Origin: Berkiella_A sp964633725
GTDB taxonomy: Bacteria > Pseudomonadota > Gammaproteobacteria > Berkiellales > Berkiellaceae
Assembly (NCBI GenBank): GCA_964633725.1
Contig: CAZWHY010000008.1
Coordinates: 1-64,000 of the forward strand
Length of the DNA: 64,000 nucleotides
Direction: 5' to 3'
Notes under the pieces: generated by a model
Told to the model about the DNA's origin: nothing
The model's input: only the letters and a program-made list of their open reading frames with translations
Databases searched by the model: none
Shown here: positions 42,935-51,636 of the stretch, piece by piece
How the letters are laid out: every line of letters begins with the position of its first letter
Numbering within the stretch: the stretch's first letter is position 1
Translations under genes and position numbers: made by a program

Positions 42935-43696
42935 GTGAGTGATAATTTAGTATTAGCCCCCTGGATGTGCCCATCATTGCCAACATATTGGCCAGACCAT
43001 CCACATTATGTATTTTCGGGAGAACCTAAAGTAGAATGCCAAGAATCTAGTTCTCCATTGATATTTAGTGGGTCTAAGATTCCAGTTAAGAAAATGACAA
43101 CACAATTGGGAGGGCACGTTAGTAGCCTGTTTGGGCTTATGAAGCAAAGGGTGAAGCAAAAAGAGAAACCTCTTACGCAATCTGGTGAGCTAGAATTAAG
43201 TCGTGAAGAAAAACCCCCAGAAACCACACCATTAATTCAGCACTCAAAAACCCTTATCGTACAAGCAACCCAATATTTGGTGGAAGCCCAAAAGGAAGGG
43301 CAGTTACCACATCAAATTGCAGTAGAAGAATTTAACGCGGCCGCGACAGAAATTGTGCGGTTTGTAGAACTGATTGCAGCACAGGTAAGCAGACGTGCTA
43401 AAATTTCGGGGATTGAAATATTGGACTTTAGTCAAGATACTTTATTTAGTAGAGGCGCTAATAACGGCAGCAAACCTATAGATACCAATTCCTTTATTGA
43501 ACCAGGACAACGTAAGGATATTTTTCGTTTAGCGCAAGGTGCTTTGGTTTATATCAACAAACATCTTTTATTTAGCGGTTTGCAAGATGAAAAATTATAC
43601 AGTCAATGCGTTACCAAGTTGACAGCGATGGTGATGCGAGGCGTGGAAAATGAAGCATCCGTCGTTGGCGCTAAGAAAAAAGGTTTGAGCTTTTAA
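42935..43696 (+). CDS. Hypothetical protein, 253 residues
   Basis: No family recognised. GTG start with CGGAG 6 nt upstream. Polar N-terminal half with SPLIFSGSKIPVKKM, then a helical C-terminal half (HSKTLIVQATQYLVEAQKEG, AATEIVRFVELIAAQVSRRAKISG, FRLAQGALVYINKHLL, KLTAMVMRGVENEASVV). No signal peptide or membrane segment. It follows the cyclase gene after 25 nt and shares a 4-bp end overlap with convergent corB. Could be a cytoplasmic or translocated protein; unresolved. Confidence 0.7.
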   Translation: MSDNLVLAPWMCPSLPTYWPDHPHYVFSGEPKVECQESSSPLIFSGSKIPVKKMTTQLGGHVSSLFGLMKQRVKQKEKPLTQSGELELSREEKPPETTPLIQHSKTLIVQATQYLVEAQKEGQLPHQIAVEEFNAAATEIVRFVELIAAQVSRRAKISGIEILDFSQDTLFSRGANNGSKPIDTNSFIEPGQRKDIFRLAQGALVYINKHLLFSGLQDEKLYSQCVTKLTAMVMRGVENEASVVGAKKKGLSF

Positions 43697-45006
43697 TCTG
43701 GCTTTGAACTTTGGTCTGGGTCTTGGGTTAATGTATCTATATCGCTACTGGATTCTCGGGGGATTATTTTGATGGTTTTAATCCGATTGTCTTGTACTTG
43801 TATCACTTCTATCACTACATGATTGATTAGGCAGCAAGTGCCTGTGCTTGGAATGGTCTGTAAATATTCAACGATTAAGCCGCTTAATGTTTTAGGCCCC
43901 TCCAATGAGAAATTTAGGCTTAGACTTTTATTGATGTCTCTTAATGTGGCACTACCATCTATAAAAATTGAACCATCTTCTTGTGGATGTATATCCTGAT
44001 GGGTTGCAGATGCCATATCCGTGGTAAATTCACCAACGATTTCTTCAAAAATATCCTCCAGCGTAATCAAGCCTTCTAGGTCGCCATATTCATTGACGAT
44101 TAGAGCCAGGCGTTTTTTGTGGGTTTTAAAATTGACAAGCTGATTGGCGAGGGAGCTGCCTTCTGGCACAAAATAAGGCTCCATAAGGATGTCTTTGAGT
44201 TTGTCCTTACTGCTTTTCTCATTGGCAAGCAAGTGCAAAGCATGCTTTACGTGCAAGACGCCAACAATATCATTTAAGTCTTCTTCATACACAGGCAAAA
44301 AAGTATGCTGGGTACTGGCAAGCTGGCCTTTGATGGCTTCCCAATTATTGGTTAAATCAATGCCAATAATTTCATTGCGTGGGATCATGATGTCTTCTAT
44401 ACGAACTTTTTCTAGATCTAATATACCGAGCAGCATGGAGCGGTGAGAGGCATGCACGCGTTCAGATGTTTCATGCACAATCGTTCTAAGCTCTTCTTTA
44501 CTCAGGGATACATGATTAAACTTCTCAACGTGGATTCCGAATAGTCTTAATAAGCCATTAGAGACGATATTGACAAGCCAGACTAAAGGGTAGAGTACAA
44601 CCAATAGAAACTTTAAAATACCAGAAGCTGGGAAGGCGATTTTTTCGGGATACAAGGCAGCTAAGGTTTTGGGAGAGACTTCTGCAAAAATTAAGATAAC
44701 CACCGTCAGCAGGATGCTCGCGATAAGTACACCCATATCCCCCCAAATCCGAATAGCAATGATAGAGGCAATAGCAGATGCCATTATATTCACAAAATTA
44801 TTACCCAATAAAATGACACCCAATAGTCTATCGGGGCGCTCCAGCATCTTTTGTACTCGTTTTGCTGCACGAGATTCTTTGCTCAAGTGTTTCAATCTAA
44901 AGCGGTTGATAGACATCATGCTGGTCTCACTGCCAGAGAAAAAGGCAGATAGAATTAATAAGACCAGCATAATAGAGAGAAGCAAAGGGATAGAGGCGTT
45001 TGTCAT
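43693..45006 (-). CDS. corB: CNNM/CorB-type transporter with CBS domains
   Basis: 437 residues. An N-terminal CNNM membrane domain (about 3-4 helices; LLILSAFFSGSETSMMSINRFRLKHL), a CBS pair (IMIPRNEIIGIDL; DLEGLITLEDIFEEIVGEF) and a C-terminal CorC/HlyC domain (DGSIFIDGSATLRDINKSL). Related proteins (YfjD/CorB) take part in magnesium/cobalt handling. The start overlaps the ypjD stop by 4 nt. YpjD-CorB opposite ffh is the gammaproteobacterial order. Confidence 0.92.
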   Translation of the reverse strand: MTNASIPLLLSIMLVLLILSAFFSGSETSMMSINRFRLKHLSKESRAAKRVQKMLERPDRLLGVILLGNNFVNIMASAIASIIAIRIWGDMGVLIASILLTVVILIFAEVSPKTLAALYPEKIAFPASGILKFLLVVLYPLVWLVNIVSNGLLRLFGIHVEKFNHVSLSKEELRTIVHETSERVHASHRSMLLGILDLEKVRIEDIMIPRNEIIGIDLTNNWEAIKGQLASTQHTFLPVYEEDLNDIVGVLHVKHALHLLANEKSSKDKLKDILMEPYFVPEGSSLANQLVNFKTHKKRLALIVNEYGDLEGLITLEDIFEEIVGEFTTDMASATHQDIHPQEDGSIFIDGSATLRDINKSLSLNFSLEGPKTLSGLIVEYLQTIPSTGTCCLINHVVIEVIQVQDNRIKTIKIIPRESSSDIDTLTQDPDQSSKPD

Positions 45007-45779
45007 AGGAAAAATTTAGATCCAAAATATGAAATAAAAATTAAGGCAAAGCCAGAGGTTGTGCCTAAAACGGCTGTTTGTGCTCGCCAGCCTAAGATAT
45101 AACGGCCTAGAAGTAGCCCAACCAAAACAAACCATGCCACAAAAGACAAAATAATTTCTGGTTGATGACCCAGCTCAGGATGTTGTGATTGGAACAATAG
45201 ACCACTGACTAAAGCAAGAGATAAGCAAAGCACACCCAGCCAAACAAAGCGAAATAATAAAGATTCCATTGTTTGTAAAGGGGGTAATAGTTTTAGTAAC
45301 CTAGATTGCATTGGATATTTTAGCTTGTAATGCTGAAAGCCGAATAATAAAGACTGCATGCAGGCCAAGCACAATGTGCTTGTCGCAAATAATGAAATAA
45401 GAATATGGCCAACCATACCTGGGTAATCTTTGGTTTCTACAATATCATGGTGTGCATAAAAAGCGCTTAAGAGTAGAACCACAATGGTAATGGGGTAGGC
45501 AAATAGCGCAAGGTTCTCGATTTTGCTTAAGTTTGAAAATAATAAAATGCTGATATTTAATAGCCAGAACATCATTGAGAGCAAAATAAAGCCATCTAAA
45601 TTTTGCCCGCCAGGGGTTTCAATGAGACGATAAAGTAAATAGCCGTGGCTGAGTACACTCAGCAAGCTTGTTAACTTGAACGCGTAACGCAGACTCGTTC
45701 GAAATTTTAACAACTGGACTGCTTGACAGCTCAGCGATATAATATATGCAATGCAGCTAACAAATGTGAGAAAAACCAT
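45003..45779 (-). CDS. ypjD: CcsA/YpjD-like cytochrome c assembly membrane protein
   Basis: 258 residues with about 8 membrane segments and HGYLLYRLIETPGGQNLDGF, a CcsA/HemX-like signature; YAHHDIVETKDYPGMVGHILISLFATSTLCLACMQSLLFGFQ and conserved histidines complete the family. A role in heme or cytochrome handling is inferred from family; YpjD is otherwise poorly known. Operon with corB, divergent from ffh with a 108-nt spacer. Confidence 0.88.
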   Translation of the reverse strand: MVFLTFVSCIAYIISLSCQAVQLLKFRTSLRYAFKLTSLLSVLSHGYLLYRLIETPGGQNLDGFILLSMMFWLLNISILLFSNLSKIENLALFAYPITIVVLLLSAFYAHHDIVETKDYPGMVGHILISLFATSTLCLACMQSLLFGFQHYKLKYPMQSRLLKLLPPLQTMESLLFRFVWLGVLCLSLALVSGLLFQSQHPELGHQPEIILSFVAWFVLVGLLLGRYILGWRAQTAVLGTTSGFALIFISYFGSKFFL

Positions 45780-45887
45780 AAAATCTTAACTAATTTGTGT
45801 AATAACACTAGGATCATCGCATAGCTCTGGCATTGATGAAATAGCCTTTGGTATCATGCTCCAAAAAAACATGGGGAAGAGTAGAGA

Positions 45888-47267
45888 ATGTTTGAAAATT
45901 TAACCGATCGTTTAAGCAAGGTTTTCAAAAATGCCATCGGTCGTGGCAAGCTGACTGACGAAAACATGAAAGATACGCTCAGAGAAGTGAAAAAAGCGTT
46001 GCTTGAAGCGGATGTGGCTTTGGATGTGGTGAAATCTTTTATCAAAGAGCTAAGAGAAAGCGCCAAAGGCATGGAAGTTAAGAAAAATATTTCCCCCGCC
46101 CAAGCTTTAGTTAAGCTAGTCAACGATCAACTTGTTGCTGTAATGGGAGAAAAGTGTGAAAGCTTAAACTTAAAATCCCAAGCTCCTATCGTTGTTTTGA
46201 TGGCAGGGCTACAAGGCTCAGGTAAAACCACGAGCACTGCAAAGTTAGCATTATGGTTAAAAGAGCGGCAACAAAAATCTGCACTCGTTGCGAGTTGTGA
46301 TATTTATCGCCCTGCGGCTATCAAACAATTAGAAAGGTTAGCCGAAGAGGTGGATGCTAGTTTTTACCAAGCAGCTGAAAACACAGCGCCTGTTGATATT
46401 GCACGTCAAGCGGTCGCGGAAGCAAAAAAACAAAATAAAGATGTGGTGATTATTGATACCGCGGGTCGTTTGTCTATCGATAAAGATATGATGAATGAAA
46501 TTAAAGCGATACAGCAGGCTATTAACCCCACAGAGACATTATTTGTCGTAGATGGTATGACAGGGCAAGATGCAGCAAAAACCGCCCAGATCTTTAATGA
46601 TGTTTTGAGTCTCACCGGTGTGGTTGTCACTAAGATGGATGGTGATGCGCGTGGGGGCGCTGTGCTGTCTATTCGCTATTTGACCCAAAAACCGATTAAA
46701 TTTGTGGGAATGGGAGAGAAAATAGAGTGCTTAGAGCCTTTTTATCCTGAGCGAACCGCGTCCCGTATTCTGGGCATGGGAGATGTACTTTCTTTAGTTG
46801 AAGAACTAGAACGTACTATCGATAAAAAAGAAGCCGAGCGTTTAAGCAAGAAATTGCAAAAAGGCGCTGGCTTTAATCTAGAAGACTTTCGTTCACAAAT
46901 TTTACAAATGCAGAAAATGGGTGGCATGGCTGGGCTAATGGATAAAATGCCGGGTATGGGACAGATGCCAGAAGAAGTAAAATCCAAAGCGAATGATAAA
47001 TCGATGGATCATATGCTAGCTGTGATTAACTCTATGACTAAACTAGAGCGTAGAAAACCTATTTTGATCAAAGGATCACGTAAACGCCGTATTGCTTTAG
47101 GCGCCGGCACCACGATTCAAGAAGTTTCTCGAGTCTTAAAGCAATTTAATCAAATGCAGAAAATGATGAAAAAAATGGGCACCAAAGGTGGGATGGCCAA
47201 AATGATGCGAGGTATGAAAAATATGCCAGGCATGGATGGCATGATGCCACCAGATGGTAAGTTTTAG
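45888..47267 (+). CDS. ffh: Signal recognition particle GTPase Ffh
   Basis: 459 residues. N-domain MFENLTDRLSKVFKNAIGRGKL, GTPase with G1 GLQGSGKTTSTAKLA, DIYRPAAIKQL, IIDTAGRLS (G3) and TKMDGDARGG (G4), then a methionine-rich M domain (KMGGMAGLMDKMPGMG ... MRGMKNMPGMDGMMPP) that binds 4.5S RNA and signal sequences. GGAAG lies about 9-12 nt before the ATG. Length fits (~453). Confidence 0.97.
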   Translation: MFENLTDRLSKVFKNAIGRGKLTDENMKDTLREVKKALLEADVALDVVKSFIKELRESAKGMEVKKNISPAQALVKLVNDQLVAVMGEKCESLNLKSQAPIVVLMAGLQGSGKTTSTAKLALWLKERQQKSALVASCDIYRPAAIKQLERLAEEVDASFYQAAENTAPVDIARQAVAEAKKQNKDVVIIDTAGRLSIDKDMMNEIKAIQQAINPTETLFVVDGMTGQDAAKTAQIFNDVLSLTGVVVTKMDGDARGGAVLSIRYLTQKPIKFVGMGEKIECLEPFYPERTASRILGMGDVLSLVEELERTIDKKEAERLSKKLQKGAGFNLEDFRSQILQMQKMGGMAGLMDKMPGMGQMPEEVKSKANDKSMDHMLAVINSMTKLERRKPILIKGSRKRRIALGAGTTIQEVSRVLKQFNQMQKMMKKMGTKGGMAKMMRGMKNMPGMDGMMPPDGKF

Positions 47268-47296
47268 CATCTTCAAAACATGAAGTATGCCCGATA

Positions 47297-47358
47297 AGCG
47301 GAGCGAATCATTTTCCTCTCCCAATGTTGGGAGAGGACGAGCGAAGCTCTGGTGAGGG
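47297..47358. repeat. Interspersed two-hairpin repeat, copy 2
   Basis: Same layout as 26580-26652: GCGGAGCGAAT, hairpin CCTCTCCCAA/TTGGGAGAGG (47315-47336), AC, a second hairpin GAGC/GCTC (47339-47349), then TGGTGAGG. In hairpin 1 the T-A pair of copy 1 becomes C-G; hairpin 2 has different sequence but still pairs. It fills the spacer after ffh. Confidence 0.75.
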
Positions 47359-47444
47359 TTACATTGAGCCTACCGTGACTGTTTTTTTGTGGTCGGAAGG
47401 GGGAAGCTTAGGATTTTTTAATAGGATGATAAAATAGGATATTT

Positions 47445-47834
47445 ATGAGCGCCAACTCAAGGAAGACTTTGCAAGAAATGTTTTTTAGCTTTGAGGGCAG
47501 AATAGGCCGAGCGGATGCGTGGTTTGGTGTTCTAATTGGATTTGCGATTCATTCGGTTTTAATTTCTTTAATAGTTTTTGCTGGCTTCTACGTTCTTATG
47601 GTTGACGAGTCAGGGCAAGCTGCACATAGCCTCGGGGGAATGATAATACTGGTTTTTGCCTTGGTGGGGTTGCTTTGCATTCCTATTTTTGTAAAACGAC
47701 TCCATGATTTAAATCATTCGGGTTTCTATGTTGTTTTAATTGCGGTTCCATATCTTAATATTTTATTTATAATTTACATGCTTTTTTTTAAAGGGTATGC
47801 ACAGGAGAATATTTATGGGCCTCCTCCTGTTTGA
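47445..47834 (+). CDS. DUF805 membrane protein
   Basis: 129 residues with the DUF805 start (MFFSFEGRIGRADAWFG) and three to four membrane helices (GVLIGFAIHSVLISLIVFAGFY; IILVFALVGLLCIPIFVKRLHDL with the typical KRLHD; VVLIAVPYLNILFIIYMLFFKG). Function of the family unknown (YhaH-like). It and the next gene sit between ffh and rpsP, which are neighbours in many relatives. Confidence 0.85.
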   Translation: MSANSRKTLQEMFFSFEGRIGRADAWFGVLIGFAIHSVLISLIVFAGFYVLMVDESGQAAHSLGGMIILVFALVGLLCIPIFVKRLHDLNHSGFYVVLIAVPYLNILFIIYMLFFKGYAQENIYGPPPV

Positions 47835-47928
47835 ATAACAAAGCATATTACTTAGGTATGAAACTTATTTTGGCCCATGGAGTGAAGGTAGGGTGTCGCC
47901 AGATCTTAGTTTCCAAATATGTATGCGA

Positions 47929-48870
47929 TTATTTTAAAGACTTGGCTAATTTAGAGCTCGGAAAAAATTGCTTTTGAAATCTATTCAATAGAGCTGTCAG
48001 GCTGTCTTTGCGAGTCATAACCAAAGCATTACCCATCAATACCATTGCGATGCCTATATAATCCTCAATAGTCCAGACAAATGACTCAAAAATGGCCGAT
48101 ATGATTAGGGCGACAATGGGGAAAAATAAAGTCGTATAAACAGCTTTCTCAGCACCTAAACGTTGGATCAAAGACAAATAAGCCACAAACCCAATGACAG
48201 TGCCTGGAATGGCTAAATATAATAACCCTAAGTTATACGACATAGAAAAATCATAGGTAAAGGAAATATCTTTAACCAGACAAATCAATACTAAAAAGCA
48301 TGAGCCATATAACATCCCATAGAAAGTACTGGCTAAAAGCGGTATTTTAAGTGCGCCACAGCGGCTAGAGACTTGATTTGCAAGAGAAAAAGAGTATGTT
48401 CCGACAAGAGCTAATAATAATCCCCAGCAGGCATGATTATCCAAATCAAATTTTCTCAACTCAGGTAAAAAGACACAACATAGTCCACCCAGCCCTAAAA
48501 GTGAGCCAAAAAGCATTCTAGGGGTAATCTTCTTTTTGAAGAAAATAGCACTGTTGAACATGATCATCACAACGCTAGAGGAAAAAATAATCGACAATAA
48601 ACCCGAGGGTAAATAAGGCGCGGCATGGTAAATGAATACAAAATTGGTCGAGAAAAGCAGCATGCCGAGCAATATCATGCTGATATGTTGTTTTAAGGTA
48701 TATTTTAGTGGAATCTTCTTTATCCGAAGGGCAAAAAATATTATGATTGCAGCGATGGCAAAACGGTACAGTATAGAGACTTCCGCGGCCACAGGCCCAA
48801 CTTGGTGTTTTATGGCTATCCAAGTCGTGCCCCAGAGCAATACAATCGATAAATATAGAAGTGCGTTCAT
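47929..48870 (-). CDS. EamA/DMT-family transporter
   Basis: 313 residues, ten hydrophobic segments in two EamA repeats (YLSIVLLWGTTWIAIKHQVGPVAAEVSILYRFAIA; and AIPGTVIGFVAYLSLIQRLGAEKAVYTTLFFPIVALIISAIFESF). Drug/metabolite transporter superfamily, probably an exporter of a metabolite; substrate unknown. It is convergent with the DUF805 gene and divergent from rpsP. Confidence 0.9.
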   Translation of the reverse strand: MNALLYLSIVLLWGTTWIAIKHQVGPVAAEVSILYRFAIAAIIIFFALRIKKIPLKYTLKQHISMILLGMLLFSTNFVFIYHAAPYLPSGLLSIIFSSSVVMIMFNSAIFFKKKITPRMLFGSLLGLGGLCCVFLPELRKFDLDNHACWGLLLALVGTYSFSLANQVSSRCGALKIPLLASTFYGMLYGSCFLVLICLVKDISFTYDFSMSYNLGLLYLAIPGTVIGFVAYLSLIQRLGAEKAVYTTLFFPIVALIISAIFESFVWTIEDYIGIAMVLMGNALVMTRKDSLTALLNRFQKQFFPSSKLAKSLK

Positions 48871-49084
48871 TCTTTAAGGTTTGCTCTGTATTTTAAATAA
48901 TTTAATAGAGTTTCATCATAAGCTAAGTCAAACAGACTAAGCAAGGTAAATCAATAATATTACTGCATAAAATGAAGCTTTCTCGAATTATTTGAGGAAT
49001 ATAGCTTGTTCCCGGTTTTCAAACTGTTAAGTTTAGCGTAACATTAGTCCCCTTTAGTTTGCGGAGTGCCGCACAAAAACAATT

Positions 49085-49096
49085 TGTTAGCTAACA
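49085..49096. promoter_or_regulatory. 12-bp palindrome in rpsP leader
   Basis: TGTTAGCTAACA is a perfect palindrome 28 nt before rpsP; a short hairpin TGCGG/CCGCA lies just upstream (around 49058-49074). The spacer 48871-49124 has no gene. Possible operator or leader structure. Confidence 0.3.
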
Positions 49097-49124
49097 TATT
49101 AAAGATAAATTTAGAGGTGTTATT

Positions 49125-49394
49125 ATGGTTGTTATTCGCTTAGCTCGTAAAGGCGCGAAGAAGCGTCCTTTTTACAATATCGTTGTGCAAGACAAACGTT
49201 CAAAACGTGATGGTCGATTCATTGAAAGAGTTGGCTATTTCAACCCTGTTGCTCAAGGCAAAGAAGTTGAACTACACATAGTTTTAGCAAGAGTCAATTA
49301 CTGGCTTGAAAATGGTGCTCAGGTTTCTGTGCGTGTAGCAACATTGCTGAAGCAACATAACAAAGCATTAGCAGCTGCAGCTGCTGCTGCCTAA
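49125..49394 (+). CDS. rpsP: 30S ribosomal protein S16
   Basis: 89 residues: MVVIRLARKGAKKRPFYNIVVQDKRSKRDGRFIERVGYFNPVA is the S16 signature. The tail ends in an alanine run (KALAAAAAAA). E. coli S16 has 82. AGAGG lies ~7 nt before the ATG. First of the rpsP-rimM-trmD-rplS operon. Confidence 0.97.
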   Translation: MVVIRLARKGAKKRPFYNIVVQDKRSKRDGRFIERVGYFNPVAQGKEVELHIVLARVNYWLENGAQVSVRVATLLKQHNKALAAAAAAA

Positions 49395-49417
49395 GTTTTG
49401 ATTTAGGTATGGGTTTG

Positions 49418-49945
49418 ATGAGTAGTACAGTGGTCGATGAGAAAATGGTTGTGGTTGGACGTTTAGGACGTCCATACGGTGTGGCTGGTTGGCAACACAT
49501 ACAATCTTTTATGCAACAAAAAGACAGTCTTACGCAGTTTACGGATTGGTTTATTGAGTCAGAGTCCGAAGGTTGGGTGCGCCACAAAGTGTCGCATATC
49601 AAGCCGCATGATAAGGATTTTGTCGCAAAGCTCAGTGGCATGAAAGATAAAGAGCACGCGGCTTTATTTAGTAATCTCAAAATAGCGATACCACGTAGCC
49701 AACTGTCTAACATATCAGATGGTGAGTTTTACTGGTCTGATTTGGAAGGCTTGTCTGTTAAGACAAAAGAAGGCGTTGATTTAGGTAAAGTTGCGTTTTT
49801 ATATGACAATGCGGACACGGATGTGTTGGTTGTTAGAGCCAAAGAGAAAGAACGACACATACCTTTTGTTTGGCAAGACACTGTTTTAGATGTGGACTTT
49901 ACAGAGGGTCTCATCACGCTAGATTGGGACTTTGATATCACTTGA
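49418..49945 (+). CDS. rimM: 16S rRNA processing protein RimM
   Basis: About 175 residues. The N-terminal domain (VVVGRLGRPYGVAGWQHIQSF) and C-terminal PRC-barrel (FYWSDLEGLSVKTKEGVDLGKVAFLYDNADTDVLVVR, HIPFVWQDTVLDVDFTEGLITLDW) fit RimM, which binds S19 during 30S maturation. Start at ATG 49418 has AGG ~10 nt before; an ATG at 49409 (three residues longer) sits too close to it. The stop overlaps trmD (TGATG context). Confidence 0.95.
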   Translation: MSSTVVDEKMVVVGRLGRPYGVAGWQHIQSFMQQKDSLTQFTDWFIESESEGWVRHKVSHIKPHDKDFVAKLSGMKDKEHAALFSNLKIAIPRSQLSNISDGEFYWSDLEGLSVKTKEGVDLGKVAFLYDNADTDVLVVRAKEKERHIPFVWQDTVLDVDFTEGLITLDWDFDIT

Positions 49946-50706
49946 TGAAGTGTCGTGTCATCACTTTATTTCCAGAAATGTTTTCTGGTTTTTTAGAATG
50001 TGGCATTGTTTCTAGAGCATACAAAAATGGATTACTAGACTGTCAGTTTTATAATCCGCGAATGTTTAGCGATAGTAAGCGTCATGATGTCGACGATCGG
50101 CCTTATGGTGGTGGTCCAGGCATGCTCATGCAGGTTGGTCCATTACGGCGTGCTATATCGGCAGCAAGAGCAAGTGTATCTGATGCTGCAAAAGTGATTT
50201 ATGTTGCGCCAGAAGGCAAAAAATTAAATACCGAGAAAGCCAGGCAATTAGCGTCTGAGCCAGGTGTTATTTTTGTGTCGGGGCGCTATGAAGGTATTGA
50301 TCAAAGAGTGATTGATCAAGATATAGATGAAATAATCTCCATTGGAGACTATGTCTTAACCGGAGGGGAGCTGCCCATCATGGTTATGATTGATGCGTTA
50401 GTACGTTGGTTGCCCGGCGCATTAGGGGATGAGGCCTCAAAACTGGAAGACTCTTTTACAGTTGAAAATAAAGGTCTACTAGATTGTCCACACTATAGTC
50501 GGCCAGCGATCATTGATGGTCAGGCTGTGCCGGATGTTTTATTGGGTGGTAATCACGCTGCGATTGAAAGATGGCGGCAAAAACAAAGATTGGGTAAGAC
50601 TTGGCAATTGCGGCCCGATTTATTGAAACAATCCTCTTTATCTAAAGAGGATTTAAAATTGCTAAATGAATTTAAATTAGAATGCGAACCAAAAGCTTGG
50701 GAGTGA
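49945..50706 (+). CDS. trmD: tRNA (guanine-N1-)-methyltransferase TrmD
   Basis: 253 residues. Makes m1G37 in tRNA. SPOUT knot motifs YVAPEGKKL, FVSGRYEGIDQRVID and DYVLTGGELPIMVMIDALVRWLPGALG, plus GGGPGMLMQVGPL near residue 53. The ATG at 49945 shares its A with the rimM stop, indicating coupling. Length equals the usual ~250. Confidence 0.97.
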   Translation: MKCRVITLFPEMFSGFLECGIVSRAYKNGLLDCQFYNPRMFSDSKRHDVDDRPYGGGPGMLMQVGPLRRAISAARASVSDAAKVIYVAPEGKKLNTEKARQLASEPGVIFVSGRYEGIDQRVIDQDIDEIISIGDYVLTGGELPIMVMIDALVRWLPGALGDEASKLEDSFTVENKGLLDCPHYSRPAIIDGQAVPDVLLGGNHAAIERWRQKQRLGKTWQLRPDLLKQSSLSKEDLKLLNEFKLECEPKAWE

Positions 50707-50711
50707 ATAAA

Positions 50712-51110
50712 ATGAGCGTCATCATTGAAGCTTTAGAAAAAGAACAATTACGCGAAATGCCTTCTTTTTCACAAGGCGATACAGTTGTTGTTTGGGTGAA
50801 AGTGATTGAAGGCACCCGAGAAAGATTACAGGCATTTGAAGGCGTTGTAATTGCTATCAAAAGCCGTAGTGTTAACTCTGCATTTACTGTGCGTAAAATA
50901 TCTCATGGTGAAGGCGTAGAAAGAACCTTCCAAACACATAGTAAGTTGATTGACCGCGTTGAAATTAAGCGCCGTGGTAAAGTTCGTCAAGCTAAGCTTT
51001 ATTATTTGCGTGACCTTAGTGGACGTGCCGCGAGAATCAAAGAGGATTTATCTCGTGCAAAATCTGACAGAGAGGCAGCTAAAGCAGCGAAAGCAGCTGA
51101 AGCCAAATAA
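50712..51110 (+). CDS. rplS: 50S ribosomal protein L19
   Basis: 132 residues. MSVIIEALEKEQLREMPSFSQGDTVVVWVKVIEGTRERLQAFEGVVIA ... GVERTFQTHSKLIDRVEIKRRGKVRQAKLYYLRDLSGRAARIKE is the L19 signature. The start ATG 50712 has GGGAG about 9 nt upstream. It is longer than E. coli L19 (115) by an Ala/Lys-rich tail (REAAKAAKAAEAK). Last ribosomal gene of the operon. Confidence 0.97.
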   Translation: MSVIIEALEKEQLREMPSFSQGDTVVVWVKVIEGTRERLQAFEGVVIAIKSRSVNSAFTVRKISHGEGVERTFQTHSKLIDRVEIKRRGKVRQAKLYYLRDLSGRAARIKEDLSRAKSDREAAKAAKAAEAK

Positions 51111-51126
51111 AGTAACAGCACCATAT

Positions 51127-51603
51127 ATGATATCAACGCCAATAGGTTTATTGGCGTTGGTTACGCAAGATCAGAAGTTGCATAGCTTGCAGTTTTGTAA
51201 AAATACTGCTTGTGTACCCACGCAAGAATATGTTAATTCTGAAAATCATCTCGAAAAAGAAATGAACCATAAGGTAGAAAGTGCTTTAAATAAGTATTTT
51301 CTCCAACAAATACCCATCCCTAAATTTCCCTTTGAGCTTCATGGCACACCTTTTCAGAAGAAAGTCTGGCAGGCTTTGTGTAGAATACCCATTGGGGAGA
51401 TGCGAACGTATGGTGAGCTTGCCAAATTACTAAATACCTCAGCACAAGCGGTTGGCAATGCTTGTCGGGAAAATCCTATTCCTATTATTATCCCCTGTCA
51501 CCGGGTCGTGAGTCGAACTGGCTTGGGCGGTTATTGTGGGAAAATTGCAGGATCTAAAATAAGAATAAAAACATGGCTTCTTCAGAATGAAGGTGCGATT
51601 TAA
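51127..51603 (+). CDS. ogt: Methylated-DNA-protein-cysteine methyltransferase
   Basis: 158 residues. DNA repair protein that moves an alkyl group from O6-alkylguanine to its own cysteine in PCHRV (IPCHRVVSRTGLGGYCG); also FQKKVWQALCRIPIGEMRTYGELAKLLN and AVGNACRENP. I start at ATG 51127 (MISTPIGLLALV is the family start); the frame is open farther upstream inside rplS, but that stretch is not family-like. The ribosome site is weak, and a strong hairpin covers the first codons (51134-51159). Confidence 0.9.
   Translation: MISTPIGLLALVTQDQKLHSLQFCKNTACVPTQEYVNSENHLEKEMNHKVESALNKYFLQQIPIPKFPFELHGTPFQKKVWQALCRIPIGEMRTYGELAKLLNTSAQAVGNACRENPIPIIIPCHRVVSRTGLGGYCGKIAGSKIRIKTWLLQNEGAI
51134..51159 (+). 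promoter_or_regulatory. Strong hairpin over the ogt start
   Basis: CAACGCCAAT (51134-51143) and ATTGGCGTTG (51150-51159) make a perfect 10-bp stem with a 6-nt loop, 5 nt after the ogt ATG and 24 nt after the rplS stop. No T-run follows. It may stop transcription partly at the operon end or limit ogt translation. Confidence 0.5.
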
Positions 51604-51636
51604 AGTTTAGCGACAACCTTAGAGTAAGGACACTTT

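Noticed and set aside
50950..51126. Longer start for ogt inside rplS
   Set aside because: The extra 59 residues are an out-of-frame reading of rplS; family similarity begins at ATG 51127.
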